NCBI GenBank assembly: GCA_965221725.1
Contig: OZ244909.1
Location: 2,914,001 to 2,978,000, forward strand
DNA length: 64,000 nucleotides
Direction: 5' to 3'
From: HK1 sp965221725
GTDB taxonomy: Bacteria; Pseudomonadota; Gammaproteobacteria; HK1
In this document: in pieces, positions 35,944 to 44,630 of the stretch
Numbering within the stretch: position 1 is the stretch's first letter
Layout: each line of letters starts with the position of its first letter
Program-made: the position numbers and the translations under genes
The notes under the pieces: generated by a model
Database searches by the model: none
Seen by the model: only the letters and a program-made list of their open reading frames with translations
Told to the model about the DNA's origin: nothing

Positions 35944-36242
35944 TCCTTGAGACGACCGACGGAAGCATGGTGGAGTCATGATCCGTTGCCCTCCTCTCCA
36001 TCCCTGCACTCGCGACGGCGGAGCTATGCGACGACCACTGGTACGACAACCTCCATCGAAAAATCGAACCCGATAACTAACTCTACGCGGGGATTGTATG
36101 AGTTCTGTGCCACACTTAGTCACCGACTCATTCGAGGAGTACGCAGTCGTGGCACGGCCAATATCCATTACTTAACCGACTTCACAAGAATCTCAGGAGT
36201 TGTAGCGTCGTGTGCAAGCCGGCACAACTTCGCAGCGCGACC
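35944..36242. other. Stretch between the poly-C gene and IS3 copy 2
   Basis: About 300 nt of lower GC with no intact gene. One plus-strand frame reads VALLSIPALATAELCDD then HWYDNLHRKIEPDN, which looks like the end of a signal peptide and the start of a mature protein, but a TGA separates it from any start codon. A 25-codon frame begins with ATG at 36098. Probably the decayed remainder of the cargo cut by IS3. Confidence 0.4.
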
Positions 36243-36281
36243 GGAACCTGTCAACGCCGATGAGACACCGAGGCTCACGAT

Positions 36282-37289
36282 TTAGTGAGCATTGTGCGGT
36301 GTCGTGGCCGCGGTGGGTGGGTTGATCCAGACCTCCCTGGGGAGTGCCTGGGGCTTGGGAGTTCCGCGTACGAAGCGTTCCGGGTGCTGCGACCATGCCG
36401 CGCGCTCAGGTGCGTTCGCGTTGCTCGAGAATGCGCTGGGCGCGGCCGTGATGGACGTCATCGGGGGTGAGCATCGCGATGCCGCCGTGGCGGTGCTCGG
36501 TGTTGTACCAGGGGAAGAACGAGCGGCTTCAACGTGGTCGCGGCGTCGATGTCCGCGAAGCGTCCGGGGAAGCCGGGGTGGTACTTCAGGGTCTTGAACT
36601 GCGCTTCGGAGAAGGGGTTGTCGTCGCTGACCCGGGGGCGGCTCAGTGAGCGGGTGACGCCGAGGTCGGCGAGGAGCTGCGCGGTGCACTGGCGGGTCTC
36701 GCGGGCGCCGCGGTCGGAGTGCAGGGTGAGCACCTGGGGCGCGATGTCGTGCTTCAGGCAGGTCTGCTCGATGAGCGTGGCGGGGAAGGAGCGGCGTTCT
36801 CGCGTTCGGCGACCATCCACCCCACGACATAGCGGCTGAAGATGTCGAGCAGCACGTACAGGTAGAAGTCCGTCCAGCGCTTCGGTCCGAGCAGGCGGGT
36901 GATGTCCCACGACCAGGTCTGGTTCGGCCCGGTGGCGACGAGTTCGGGCTTGGGCAGTAAGGCGGACGGGTGCGCTGATGGCGCCGCTCGCGCACCGGCT
37001 GCTCGGCGGCGAGGAGGCGGACCATGGTGCGCTCCGAGCACAGGTAGTGCCCTTCGTCGAGGAGTGTGGCCACAACCTCGGCCGGGGCGCGGTCGACGAA
37101 CCGTGGGGAGGCGAGCACCTCGAGGATGTGCTCGCGTTCGGCGCCATCGAGTGCCCGGGCGGGCGTCCTATGGGGCTGCTGGCGCCCGGGAGCGCGCCGT
37201 TGACGACGGTAGAACGTGGCTCTGGACACCCCCAGCGCACGGCACGCGGGCGCGACGCCGACGTGCGGTGCGAGCGAGGCGGCGGCCAT
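36282..37289 (-). pseudogene. IS3-family OrfB, frameshifted (copy 2)
   Basis: The first 110 or so codons match the intact OrfB of copy 1 up to RTRPPY. Compared with copy 1, two extra bases at about 36951-36960 destroy the frame; further small insertions follow near 36780, 36528 and 36405. The integrase core is therefore read in changing frames until the last 45 or so residues. No functional transposase is made from this copy, though the intact OrfB of copy 1 could act in trans. Confidence 0.88.
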
Positions 37290-37651
37290 CAGCAGTCTTT
37301 CCCGTCGTTGAGGCGAAAGCCCAGCAGCCCGGCAACTTTTCCCTGCACGTCGAGAATCGTGTGCGCGGTGGCGAGCGCCTTCTCGAGCCGCGCCACCTTC
37401 GCCTCAAGCTGGCGGATCTTGGGGCTCAAGGGGTTGGACTCGGCGCGCTTCGCCCCGCGTTTCTTTGCCGCCAGGCCCCGCAGCGCACCTCGGCGCCGCG
37501 CCTTGCGCCACGCCGACAGATGCGAGGTGTAGAGCCCCTCACGGCGAAGCAGCCGGCCGACCTCGCCGGGGCGGGTGCAGCGCTCCGCCTCCTCGACAAT
37601 GCGCAGCCGGTACTCGGCGGTGAACTGGCGCCGAGTGGGCTTGGCCACCAC
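37289..37651 (-). CDS. IS3-family OrfA (copy 2)
   Basis: A 120-residue helix-turn-helix subunit with an intact frame from the GTG at 37651, differing from copy 1 by a handful of residues (for example GRLLRREGLYTSHLSAWRKA is shared, while the linker reads AAKKRGAKRAES). It overlaps the start of the broken OrfB by one base. Confidence 0.88.
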   Translation of the reverse strand: MVAKPTRRQFTAEYRLRIVEEAERCTRPGEVGRLLRREGLYTSHLSAWRKARRRGALRGLAAKKRGAKRAESNPLSPKIRQLEAKVARLEKALATAHTILDVQGKVAGLLGFRLNDGKDC

Positions 37652-37839
37652 CTCCGGGTCCGGCGGAGGGCGCCGCGCGGGCGCGGCCCTGGGGGCCTCG
37701 TCGCTCCGCTCCTCGCCCCCCAGGGCCGGCGTGTGTGCCTCCATCCCGACCATCGAATCTCTCTCCACTCTCATCGTCATTCACCTCCAGCGCCCTCACT
37801 CATTCCAAGGGTAGCCGGTGTCTCAACGATGTTGGCAGA

Positions 37840-38779
37840 GTGGGGTCTCGACGAAGCGCCTCAGGGGCGGCTCGTGGGTGGTGCCGTGGACGCGGTGGCC
37901 GGCGGGGCCGAGCAACCAGGCGCGCAGCTGCACATTGGCGTCGGCGAGGTCGCGGAACGCGCGCAGCGGGACGAACGCGCATTTGAGGTACTTCACCGTC
38001 GATTCCACCCGACCCTTCTTTTTCGGGTCGCGCACCGGGCAGGGCTCAATCTTGAATCCGTAGCCCTCGGCGCACTCGGCGTAGGCACGCTGGACCTCGG
38101 GGTCGTGGTAGCAGGCCCGGGTGATGGCGCACTTCGCATTGTCGATGGTCAGGCGAGCGGGCACGCCGTTGAACCACTCGAACGCCCGGCGGTGACATCC
38201 GAGCCAGGTGGCGACCTTCTGGTCGGTGACGAACTCGGCGTAGGCGTGACGCGACCAGGCCAACGTCATGACGAAGATCCAACTGCTCAGCAGCTCCCCG
38301 GTGCGCGGGTCGAGGGCCTCGGGCCCCTTGCCGAAGTCGACCTGCGCGGCCTCGCCGGGGTCGAACTCCAGCACGGCGGTCACTTGCGGGTGAGCGGCCT
38401 CAAGGGCTGCGAGGAAGCGGCGCACCGAGGAATACGAGCCGGTGAAGCCGTGGCTGCGCACCAGGGCGGCGTGGATCGTGGCGCCCTGGATGCCCTGACG
38501 CCACCAACGCGTAATCCGCTCACGATGCGGTTCCGCCAGCGAGGCGACCGCGGGCTGGATGCGCACCGAACCCGGCGACACGGCAAGCTCGCCGTCGCCG
38601 GGCAGCGCCGTGGCGACGTCGAGCCAACCCGCCGCCTCGGCGGTGCGGCGAAGCTGCGCCGCCTTGCGCCGACCCATCAGCCCGGCACGGGCAATGGCGC
38701 GGTCGGTATCGCCCAACCGCATGCGCCTAAGGACTTGACGATATTCGAACATCTCGAACCTCCGATTGGCCACCGGCAT
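37840..38779 (-). pseudogene. IS21-family transposase IstA, truncated by IS3 copy 2
   Basis: The N-terminal 310 or so residues of IstA. The helix-turn-helix region is MFEYRQVLRRMRLGDTDRAI. The integrase core is visible as AAQVDFGKGPEAL, the segment RLTIDNAKCAITRA and RDPKKKGRVESTVKYLK with the catalytic glutamate. The frame runs off into the IS3 left end, losing the C-terminal third, and the partner istB gene is absent. The 5' side keeps the terminal repeats of the element at 38857-38940. Confidence 0.85.
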
Positions 38780-38856
38780 CTCCCCTTGAGCGAATGCGCC
38801 GGGGAGGGTACCGGCGAGAAACGGTGGTCCGAGACCTCAGATCAGCAGTGCCGCAG

Positions 38857-38940
38857 TGGCTCCATTACCGCGAACATCAGGTGGCGCCATTAACCCGAAC
38901 ATCGGGTGGTGCCATTAAGGCGAACACGGAATGGCTCCAT
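38857..38940. repeat. IS21 terminus: four 25-bp-spaced repeats
   Basis: The unit TGGCTCCATTACCGCGAACA recurs, with small changes, at 38857, 38882 and 38907, and its first 9 bases again at 38932. The spacing is exactly 25 bp. Multiple terminal repeats of this kind bind the transposase in IS21 elements. The array ends at the junction with the outer ISNCY-type transposase gene. Confidence 0.8.
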
Positions 38941-38941
38941 A

Positions 38942-39616
38942 TGGGCAGTCACTGACAAACTGCGTCGGCCGGCCCTCGGCGCCCTTGCGGTTGACCCGGA
39001 ACACGCTGTAGCGGTCCGAGTAGTAGGCCACCGGCCGGCCGTGCGCCTCAAGGTGCGCCCGCGTCGTGCGCATGTACGCCTCGGTCGTCTCCTCGGCGAA
39101 GAACCCCGCCGCCAGCAGCCGCGTCGTCGCGTCGTCCACGTAGGCGATCAGCGTGCACCCGGGCGACCGGCCCTCGAACCAGTCGTGCGGCGAGCCGTCG
39201 ATCTGCACCAGGTCCCCAACGCACTCGCGCCGCGGCCGGCTCGGATGCCCGCGGGCGTCGCGCCGCGCCTTCGCCTCCCAGAGCCCGTCCCCGATCATCC
39301 AATGGCGCAGCGTCTCCCTCGAAAGACGGTGGCCGTGCTCCTGCGCCAGCTTCTCGCAGGCGAACGTCGGCCCGAAGTCCGGGTAGCGCTCCCGAACCAG
39401 CTCCATCACCGCACGCCGCACCGACGCGTCGATCGCGTTGTTCGGGCGCCTGCCGCGGCGACCCGACGCCAGGCCCACGGCGCCACGCTCCCGGTAACGC
39501 GCCACAAGGCGCTTCACCTGCCGAACGCCAAGGCCCAAGCGCACCGACGCCTCGCGCTGGCTCAACCGCCTCTCCGCAACCTGCGCCACAACCGCAACCC
39601 GATCCGCCTCCGCCAT
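38942..39616 (-). pseudogene. ISNCY-type transposase B, N-terminal half, cut by IS21
   Basis: The first 225 or so residues of an integrase-type transposase: helix-turn-helix RRLSQREASVRLGLGVRQVK, catalytic D in GDLVQIDGSPHDWFEGR, second D region VAYYSDRYSVFRVN. The frame ends in IS21 sequence, so the catalytic glutamate part is lost. It belongs to the outer element of the mosaic whose right end is at 39719. The start MAEADRV (39616) was preferred; a start 27 nt upstream is also open. Confidence 0.83.
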
Positions 39617-39854
39617 GGTCAGAACCCCTTCCGGAAACGCCAAAACACACCCCCCGCCACAGGCAAAAAGGGGACACTTTAGCTTTGCTCAAAGGGGACA
39701 TTACGGCTTTGCGCTAACACCGGTGTCGGGAGTGGTTGCCATTTCAGTTCAATAATGAAAGCATGTGGGCAGGTATGTGTCTTCGGGGTGCGCGGCGCCC
39801 CGTCCGGCGGAAAGGTCGCCCTGTTTCGAACGATACGAATGAGGAGGTTCCACA

Positions 39855-41168
39855 ATGCACAGCATGTTCAATCGGGTTCATCGTCTCGCGCTCGGTCTGG
39901 GCGTTCTGGTCACGGCGCTGGGGCCGTATGGCGCGGTGACCGCGAAGGACACGATCGACGTCGGGATCGTCGCCTTCCTTTCCGGTCCCGCCGCGGGGCC
40001 GTTCGGGGTGCCCGGCAAGAACGGGGCCGAGCTGGTCATCGATGCGATCAACGCGGGCACGCTTCCGGCGCCGTACGACACCGCGGGGTTCGCCGGCGCG
40101 ACCCTCAACCCGATCCATATCGACGAATCCGGCGGCAATGCGAAGCAGGTCGCCGAGTATCGCAATCTCGTCGAAAAGCAGGGCGTCGATGCGGTCATCG
40201 GGTACATCTCTTCCGGCACCTGCCTGGCCGTCACGCCGGTCGCCGAAGAGCTGAAGAAACTGACCATTCTCTCCGTTTGCGGCACGCCCAGAATCTTCGA
40301 AGACAACGACTGGACCCATACCTTCCGCACCCAGGCGCACGCGGTTGGAGACAGCATCGCGGCCGCCCTCTACGTGCGGGACAACTTCGGCGATGTCGGC
40401 GGGTACACCGGGATCAATCAGAACTACGCCTGGGGCCAGGATTCCTGGAAGTCCTTCAACCTGGCCATGAGCCATTTCGTGCCGAAGGCCGAAGCGTCGA
40501 GCACCCCGCAGTTCCCGAAGATATTCGCGGGCCAGTACGGCACCGAGATTTCGACCCTGGCGCTCGACGATGCGGAGCTGGTTCACTCCAGCTTCTGGGA
40601 CGGCGACATCGAAGCCTTCGTGGTCCAGGCGAAGGTCCGCGGCTTCTTCGACAACAAGCTGTTCCTGTCCACGGTCGGTGCATCCGCCATCGACAGCCTC
40701 GGGTCGGAGTTCCCGGACGGCACCATCATCGGCACCCGCGGCGAGATCGGTATTCTCGTTCGGGAGAAGCCCGGCCCGCTGAACACATGGTTCGTCAACG
40801 CCTATCGGGAGCGGTACGGCGCCTGGCCGCTGGGACCGTCCTATCAGTATGGGCAGGCGGTACTCGCGCTGAAGATTGCCATGGACAAGGCCGCCCGGGA
40901 CCACGGTGGCTTCCCGACCCAGGATCAGGTCATTGCCGCCATGAAGGGGCTGTCGTTCGAGACCTTCGCCGGCCGGATCGAGCTCGCGCTCGGCAACGGG
41001 CATCAGGCGGTGCATCCCGTCGGCTACGGCATCACCCGGTGGAACGACGAGACGGATGAGCCCGAGGTGACGAACGTCACCTTCTATCCGGCCAAGTGCA
41101 TCTATCCGCCCGCCGGCAAGCCGTCGCTCGACTGGCTGGCCGAGGGCATGCCGGGCTCCGACTGTTAG
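39855..41168 (+). CDS. Branched-chain-amino-acid-type ABC transporter substrate-binding protein
   Basis: A 437-residue periplasmic binding protein of the Peripla_BP_6 (LivK/UrtA) class. The signal peptide is the first 28 or so residues. Then come DVGIVAFLSGPAAGPFG and NGAELVIDAINAG, typical of the family. GAGGAGG precedes the ATG. It is longer than LivK (about 370). These proteins bind amino acids but also aromatic acids and amides; the downstream catabolic genes suggest that the latter kind of ligand is likely. Confidence 0.92.
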   Translation: MHSMFNRVHRLALGLGVLVTALGPYGAVTAKDTIDVGIVAFLSGPAAGPFGVPGKNGAELVIDAINAGTLPAPYDTAGFAGATLNPIHIDESGGNAKQVAEYRNLVEKQGVDAVIGYISSGTCLAVTPVAEELKKLTILSVCGTPRIFEDNDWTHTFRTQAHAVGDSIAAALYVRDNFGDVGGYTGINQNYAWGQDSWKSFNLAMSHFVPKAEASSTPQFPKIFAGQYGTEISTLALDDAELVHSSFWDGDIEAFVVQAKVRGFFDNKLFLSTVGASAIDSLGSEFPDGTIIGTRGEIGILVREKPGPLNTWFVNAYRERYGAWPLGPSYQYGQAVLALKIAMDKAARDHGGFPTQDQVIAAMKGLSFETFAGRIELALGNGHQAVHPVGYGITRWNDETDEPEVTNVTFYPAKCIYPPAGKPSLDWLAEGMPGSDC

Positions 41169-41230
41169 CCGCGTTTCGATTCCGACGGGGCGCCCCTCCC
41201 GGCGCCCCGTCGGAAGCCGGGCAGCGCACC

Positions 41231-42130
41231 ATGCAGACGATCGCCGCGGTACTCATCGACGGCCTGAGCTACTCCTCGTATCTCTTCATCGTCTCCGTCG
41301 GGCTGACCATCATTTTCGGGGTCATGAAGATCCTGAACGTCGCTCACGGCAGCTTCTACGCATGGGGGGCGTACGCCGCGGCCTATTGCATCGGGCTCTT
41401 TCACGGGATGGGCTTCCCCCACTGGTTCGGGTTCGTGCTGATCGTGGTCTCCGCCATTGCCGTCGGCGCGATCATCGGTCTGGCGATCGAGCGGATCGTT
41501 CTGCGCAAGATGTACGAGCAGCACGAAGAAGTGCACATTCTGCTGGCGACATTCGGCGTGTTCCTGATCCTGGAAGACGTCATCCTCCTGGTGTTCGGCG
41601 TCAATCCCTACTTCGCCTACCAGCCGATGGCGTTGCTCGGCAGCGTGAAGATCGCCGGCGTCACGCGCGACGTCTATTCCCTGACGCTGGTCGGTCTGGC
41701 CATCGTCATTGCGCTCGCGTGCTGGATCTGCCTGGCCCGTTCGAAGTGGGGGAAGATCCTGAAGGTCGTGATCTTCGATCGGGAGATCGGCCTCGCGATG
41801 GGGATCAACGTGAACGCCGTCTACGTGTACACGTTCGTCGCGGGGGCGATGCTCGGAGCGCTGGGAGGGGCGGCCATCGCGCCGACCATTTCTGTTTCAC
41901 CCGGGATTGGCATCGACATCATCGTCCTGAGTTTCGCGGTGGTGGTGATTGGCGGCATGGGCTCCATCGCCGGCGCAATCATCGGGGCCCTGATGGTCGG
42001 CCTTCTGAGGGCGGCCGCCGTGCACTTCGTCCCGGAGATCGAGCTCTTCGTCATCTTCGCGGTCATGGCCGCAGTGCTCATGGTTCGGCCCGAAGGGCTC
42101 TTCGCGCCGGCCCGGGCCCGGAGGATCTGA
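41231..42130 (+). CDS. LivH-type ABC transporter permease
   Basis: A 299-residue inner-membrane permease with eight or so hydrophobic segments. It has FGVMKILNVAHGSFYAWGAY near the N-terminus, which is diagnostic of LivH, and VVVIGGMGSIAGAIIGALMV near the C-terminus. The ATG at 41231 was chosen over earlier in-frame starts because the first membrane helix begins there. The next gene starts 2 nt after its stop. Confidence 0.93.
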   Translation: MQTIAAVLIDGLSYSSYLFIVSVGLTIIFGVMKILNVAHGSFYAWGAYAAAYCIGLFHGMGFPHWFGFVLIVVSAIAVGAIIGLAIERIVLRKMYEQHEEVHILLATFGVFLILEDVILLVFGVNPYFAYQPMALLGSVKIAGVTRDVYSLTLVGLAIVIALACWICLARSKWGKILKVVIFDREIGLAMGINVNAVYVYTFVAGAMLGALGGAAIAPTISVSPGIGIDIIVLSFAVVVIGGMGSIAGAIIGALMVGLLRAAAVHFVPEIELFVIFAVMAAVLMVRPEGLFAPARARRI

Positions 42131-42132
42131 CG

Positions 42133-43089
42133 GTGCGAACCCTGTTCGGGGACCCGACGGTCCGGGGGGTGGCGATCGGCTTCACGGCCCTGGCGATCGC
42201 GGGCTTCTTTCTGCCCGCCTGGATCGTGAACAACGTGATGTTCGGCCTCGCGCGCGGTCTGGCCGTGCTGGGGTTGCTGGTGCTGTTGCGGACCGGTCTC
42301 GTCTCCTTCGGGCATGCGCTGTATTTCGGGCTGGGTGCCTACTCGGTCGCGTTGCTGGAGCAGTTCGCCGGGGTCACCGAGCTGGTGCCGAGGCTCGCCG
42401 GCGCGGTGGTGGTGGCGGGCGGGCTGGGCTGGATCATCGGCTTCGTGCTGCGGCGGTATCGCGGCATCTTCTTCGCGATGCTGTCGCTGGCATTCTCGAT
42501 GGCGCTGTACGGCATTCTGGTGAAGACGGAATCCCTGGGCTCCACGGACGGCTTCTCGGTATCGCCCACCGTTCTCTTCGGCTGGTCTCCCGAGACGCGG
42601 CACGTGTTCCTGGCGATGGTGATCGCCGTCTGTGCGTTTGCGGCCATCGTCGTGCAGGTCTATCTCGCCTCGGCCCTCGGTCATCTGACCACCGCCATCC
42701 GCGACAACGAAATCCGCGTCGAGTATCTCGGCTATCCGGTCGCGAGATCGATCCACACCACCTATGTTCTCTCCGCGATGCTGGCCGGGGCCGCGGGCGG
42801 GATCATGGCCATGGCGCTCGGTCAGGTCGACCCGGACTCCATGGTGAACTGGACCGTCTCCGGCGAACTCGTGTTCATTACCATCATGGCCGGCGCCGGC
42901 AACGTCGCCGCACCCTTCATCGGCGGCGTGGTGTTCGAATTCATCCGGACCTACGCCTTCGAGCTTGCGCCGCATGCCTGGCAGTTGATCGTCGGCGCCA
43001 CCCTGCTCGCCATCATCTTCTTCCTTCCGCACGGCCTCTGGTCGCTGATCGAGAAGCCGTGGAAGAAGCTGGAGAAGCGCCGTGGCTGA
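42133..43089 (+). CDS. LivM-type ABC transporter permease
   Basis: A 318-residue permease. Family marks are LVSFGHALYFGLGAYSVALL and AIRDNEIRVEYLGYPVARSI, plus the C-terminal ITIMAGAGNVAAPFIGGVVF. The GTG at 42133 follows the livH stop by 2 nt; translation is probably coupled. The end overlaps the livG-type ATPase by 8 nt. Confidence 0.92.
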   Translation: MRTLFGDPTVRGVAIGFTALAIAGFFLPAWIVNNVMFGLARGLAVLGLLVLLRTGLVSFGHALYFGLGAYSVALLEQFAGVTELVPRLAGAVVVAGGLGWIIGFVLRRYRGIFFAMLSLAFSMALYGILVKTESLGSTDGFSVSPTVLFGWSPETRHVFLAMVIAVCAFAAIVVQVYLASALGHLTTAIRDNEIRVEYLGYPVARSIHTTYVLSAMLAGAAGGIMAMALGQVDPDSMVNWTVSGELVFITIMAGAGNVAAPFIGGVVFEFIRTYAFELAPHAWQLIVGATLLAIIFFLPHGLWSLIEKPWKKLEKRRG

Positions 43090-43879
43090 GGCCCCGATCC
43101 TGAGCGTTGCCGGCCTCCACAAGTCATTCGGGGCGGTCGTCGCGGCCCGGGAAATCAGCGTCGATGTCGCCTCCGGGGAGGTCGTCGGCATCATCGGCGC
43201 CAACGGGGCCGGCAAGACGGTTTTCGTCAACATGATCACGGGCTATCTGAAGCCGAGCTGCGGCACCATCGTCTTCGCCGGCACGGACATCACCGGCATC
43301 AGGCCCTGCGACGCCGCGCATATCGGGGTGTGCCGATCATTCCAGACCAGTCAGGTGTTCATGACCATGACCGTTCTGGAAAACCTTCTGGTCGCGATGG
43401 CCATCGCTTCGAAGGACCGGACGTCGTTGCTGCGCCCGCTGCGTGACGATGCGCGCATCGCGCAGTGCGAGGCGATTCTCGACCGGTATCGGATCCGGGA
43501 GGACCGCGACCGGGTCGCAAGCACCCTGTCGCAAGGGGCCCGCAAGCTCCTCGACATCGCGATGGCGGGCGTCTCCGAGCCCCGGGTCCTGCTGCTGGAC
43601 GAGCCGACCTCGGGGGTCTCCGTCGAGGAGAAGCACGACATCATGGACGTCGTCATCTCGGCCTCGCGCCGGCAGGGCACTGCGGTGCTGCTCATCGAGC
43701 ACGACATGGAGATCGTCGAGCGCTACGTCGACCGGGTGCTCGCCTTCCATCAGGGCGAGAAGATCTGCGACGCCCCTCCCCCGCAGGTTCTGGCCGACCC
43801 CAGGGTCCGGGAGCTGATCGTCGGCCCGGATGATGCGGACGGTTCGACCGTCCGCCCCCGGGAGACGGCCGATGCTTGA
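43082..43879 (+). CDS. LivG-type ABC transporter ATPase
   Basis: A 265-residue ATPase. Walker A is GANGAGKT, the Q-loop segment is SFQTSQVFMTMTVLENLLVA (LivG-type), the signature appears as TLSQGARKLLDIAM (LSQG rather than LSGG), and Walker B is VLLLDEPTSGVSVEEK, then H-loop IEHDMEIVE. It starts with GTG inside livM and overlaps the second ATPase gene by 8 nt. Confidence 0.92.
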   Translation: MAEAPILSVAGLHKSFGAVVAAREISVDVASGEVVGIIGANGAGKTVFVNMITGYLKPSCGTIVFAGTDITGIRPCDAAHIGVCRSFQTSQVFMTMTVLENLLVAMAIASKDRTSLLRPLRDDARIAQCEAILDRYRIREDRDRVASTLSQGARKLLDIAMAGVSEPRVLLLDEPTSGVSVEEKHDIMDVVISASRRQGTAVLLIEHDMEIVERYVDRVLAFHQGEKICDAPPPQVLADPRVRELIVGPDDADGSTVRPRETADA

Positions 43880-44630
43880 GGTGCATCGCATCGACGTGGA
43901 TATCGCGTCGGTCCCCATCCTGCGCAAAGCGGCGCTCGACCTCCAGGCCGGGCAGATGGTCGGGCTGATCGGGCGCAACGGGGCCGGCAAGACCACTTTC
44001 CTGCGTGCGATCATGGGGTTGGCGGGTATCCGCTCGGGCCAGGTGACGTTCGATCACGCCGACATCACGAAGGCGCCGCCGCAGCGCCGCGCCTTCCTGG
44101 GCATCGGCTACATGCCCGAGGATCGCCGGCTCGTGCCGTCGATGACCGCCGAGGACAACATCACGGTGCCGGCGTGGTCCGTCGGCATTCCCGACCAGGA
44201 AGACCGACTGGCCTGGATCTACCGCGTCATGCCGGAAACGGAGGCGTTCAGGCACCGTCCCGCCTCCAGCCTGTCCGGCGGCCAGCAGAAGCTGGTTGCC
44301 CTGGCCAGGGCGCTGATGGCCGGGAACCGGCTGCTGCTGCTGGACGAACCCTCCGAGGGGGTTGCGCCGGCGTTGGCGCGCCGGATGTCGGAGATTCTGC
44401 ACACGCTGAAGGATGACGGCCTGGGGATCCTGATCGCCGAGTCGAACGTGCGGCACTGTGCCGATCTGATCGATCGGATGTTCGCCATCGAACGGGGCGC
44501 CGTCGAGAGCCGTCCCCTGCGGAGGGAGGCCAGGGGTGCCGTCCCTGGCGCTATCCCTGGCGTCGGCGCCCCTTCGGCCGGCGCCGGGCCGGCGCGTACA
44601 TCCAGTGAACTTGCGGGAGGTTCCACATGA
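43872..44630 (+). CDS. LivF-type ABC transporter ATPase
   Basis: A 252-residue ATPase. Walker A is GRNGAGKTT, then IGYMPEDRRLVPSMTAEDN, signature SLSGGQQKLVALARAL and Walker B LLLLDEPSEGVAPALARR, which is the LivF pattern. The last 30 or so residues are a Pro/Ala/Gly-rich tail absent from most LivF proteins. The stop overlaps the start of the alcohol dehydrogenase gene (ATGA), so transporter and enzymes form one transcript. Confidence 0.92.
   Translation: MLEVHRIDVDIASVPILRKAALDLQAGQMVGLIGRNGAGKTTFLRAIMGLAGIRSGQVTFDHADITKAPPQRRAFLGIGYMPEDRRLVPSMTAEDNITVPAWSVGIPDQEDRLAWIYRVMPETEAFRHRPASSLSGGQQKLVALARALMAGNRLLLLDEPSEGVAPALARRMSEILHTLKDDGLGILIAESNVRHCADLIDRMFAIERGAVESRPLRREARGAVPGAIPGVGAPSAGAGPARTSSELAGGST

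Larger units (their letters stand above)
36243..37839 (-). mobile_element. IS3-family element, copy 2 (decayed)
   Basis: A second copy of the element at 16638-18391, nearly identical at the ends and in orfA, but with several small insertions in orfB and without the MITE. Its left end interrupts an IS21 istA gene; its right end adjoins the poly-C gene region. Confidence 0.88.
32786..39735. mobile_element. 6.9-kb IS mosaic bounded by a 16-bp direct repeat
   Basis: CCGGTGTCGGGAGTGG occurs at 32786-32801 and again at 39720-39735. Directly inside lie inverted ends TGTCAACGCAAAGC (32802 onward) and, on the other strand, TGTTAGCGCAAAGC (39719 inward), both running on to ATGTCCCCTTT. This is the layout of one insertion sequence with a long target duplication whose interior was later replaced by other elements: an ISKra4-like fragment, ISNCY element A, a cargo gene, IS3 copy 2 and truncated IS21. 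Only the N-terminal half of the outer element's transposase survives (38942-39616). Confidence 0.65.
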
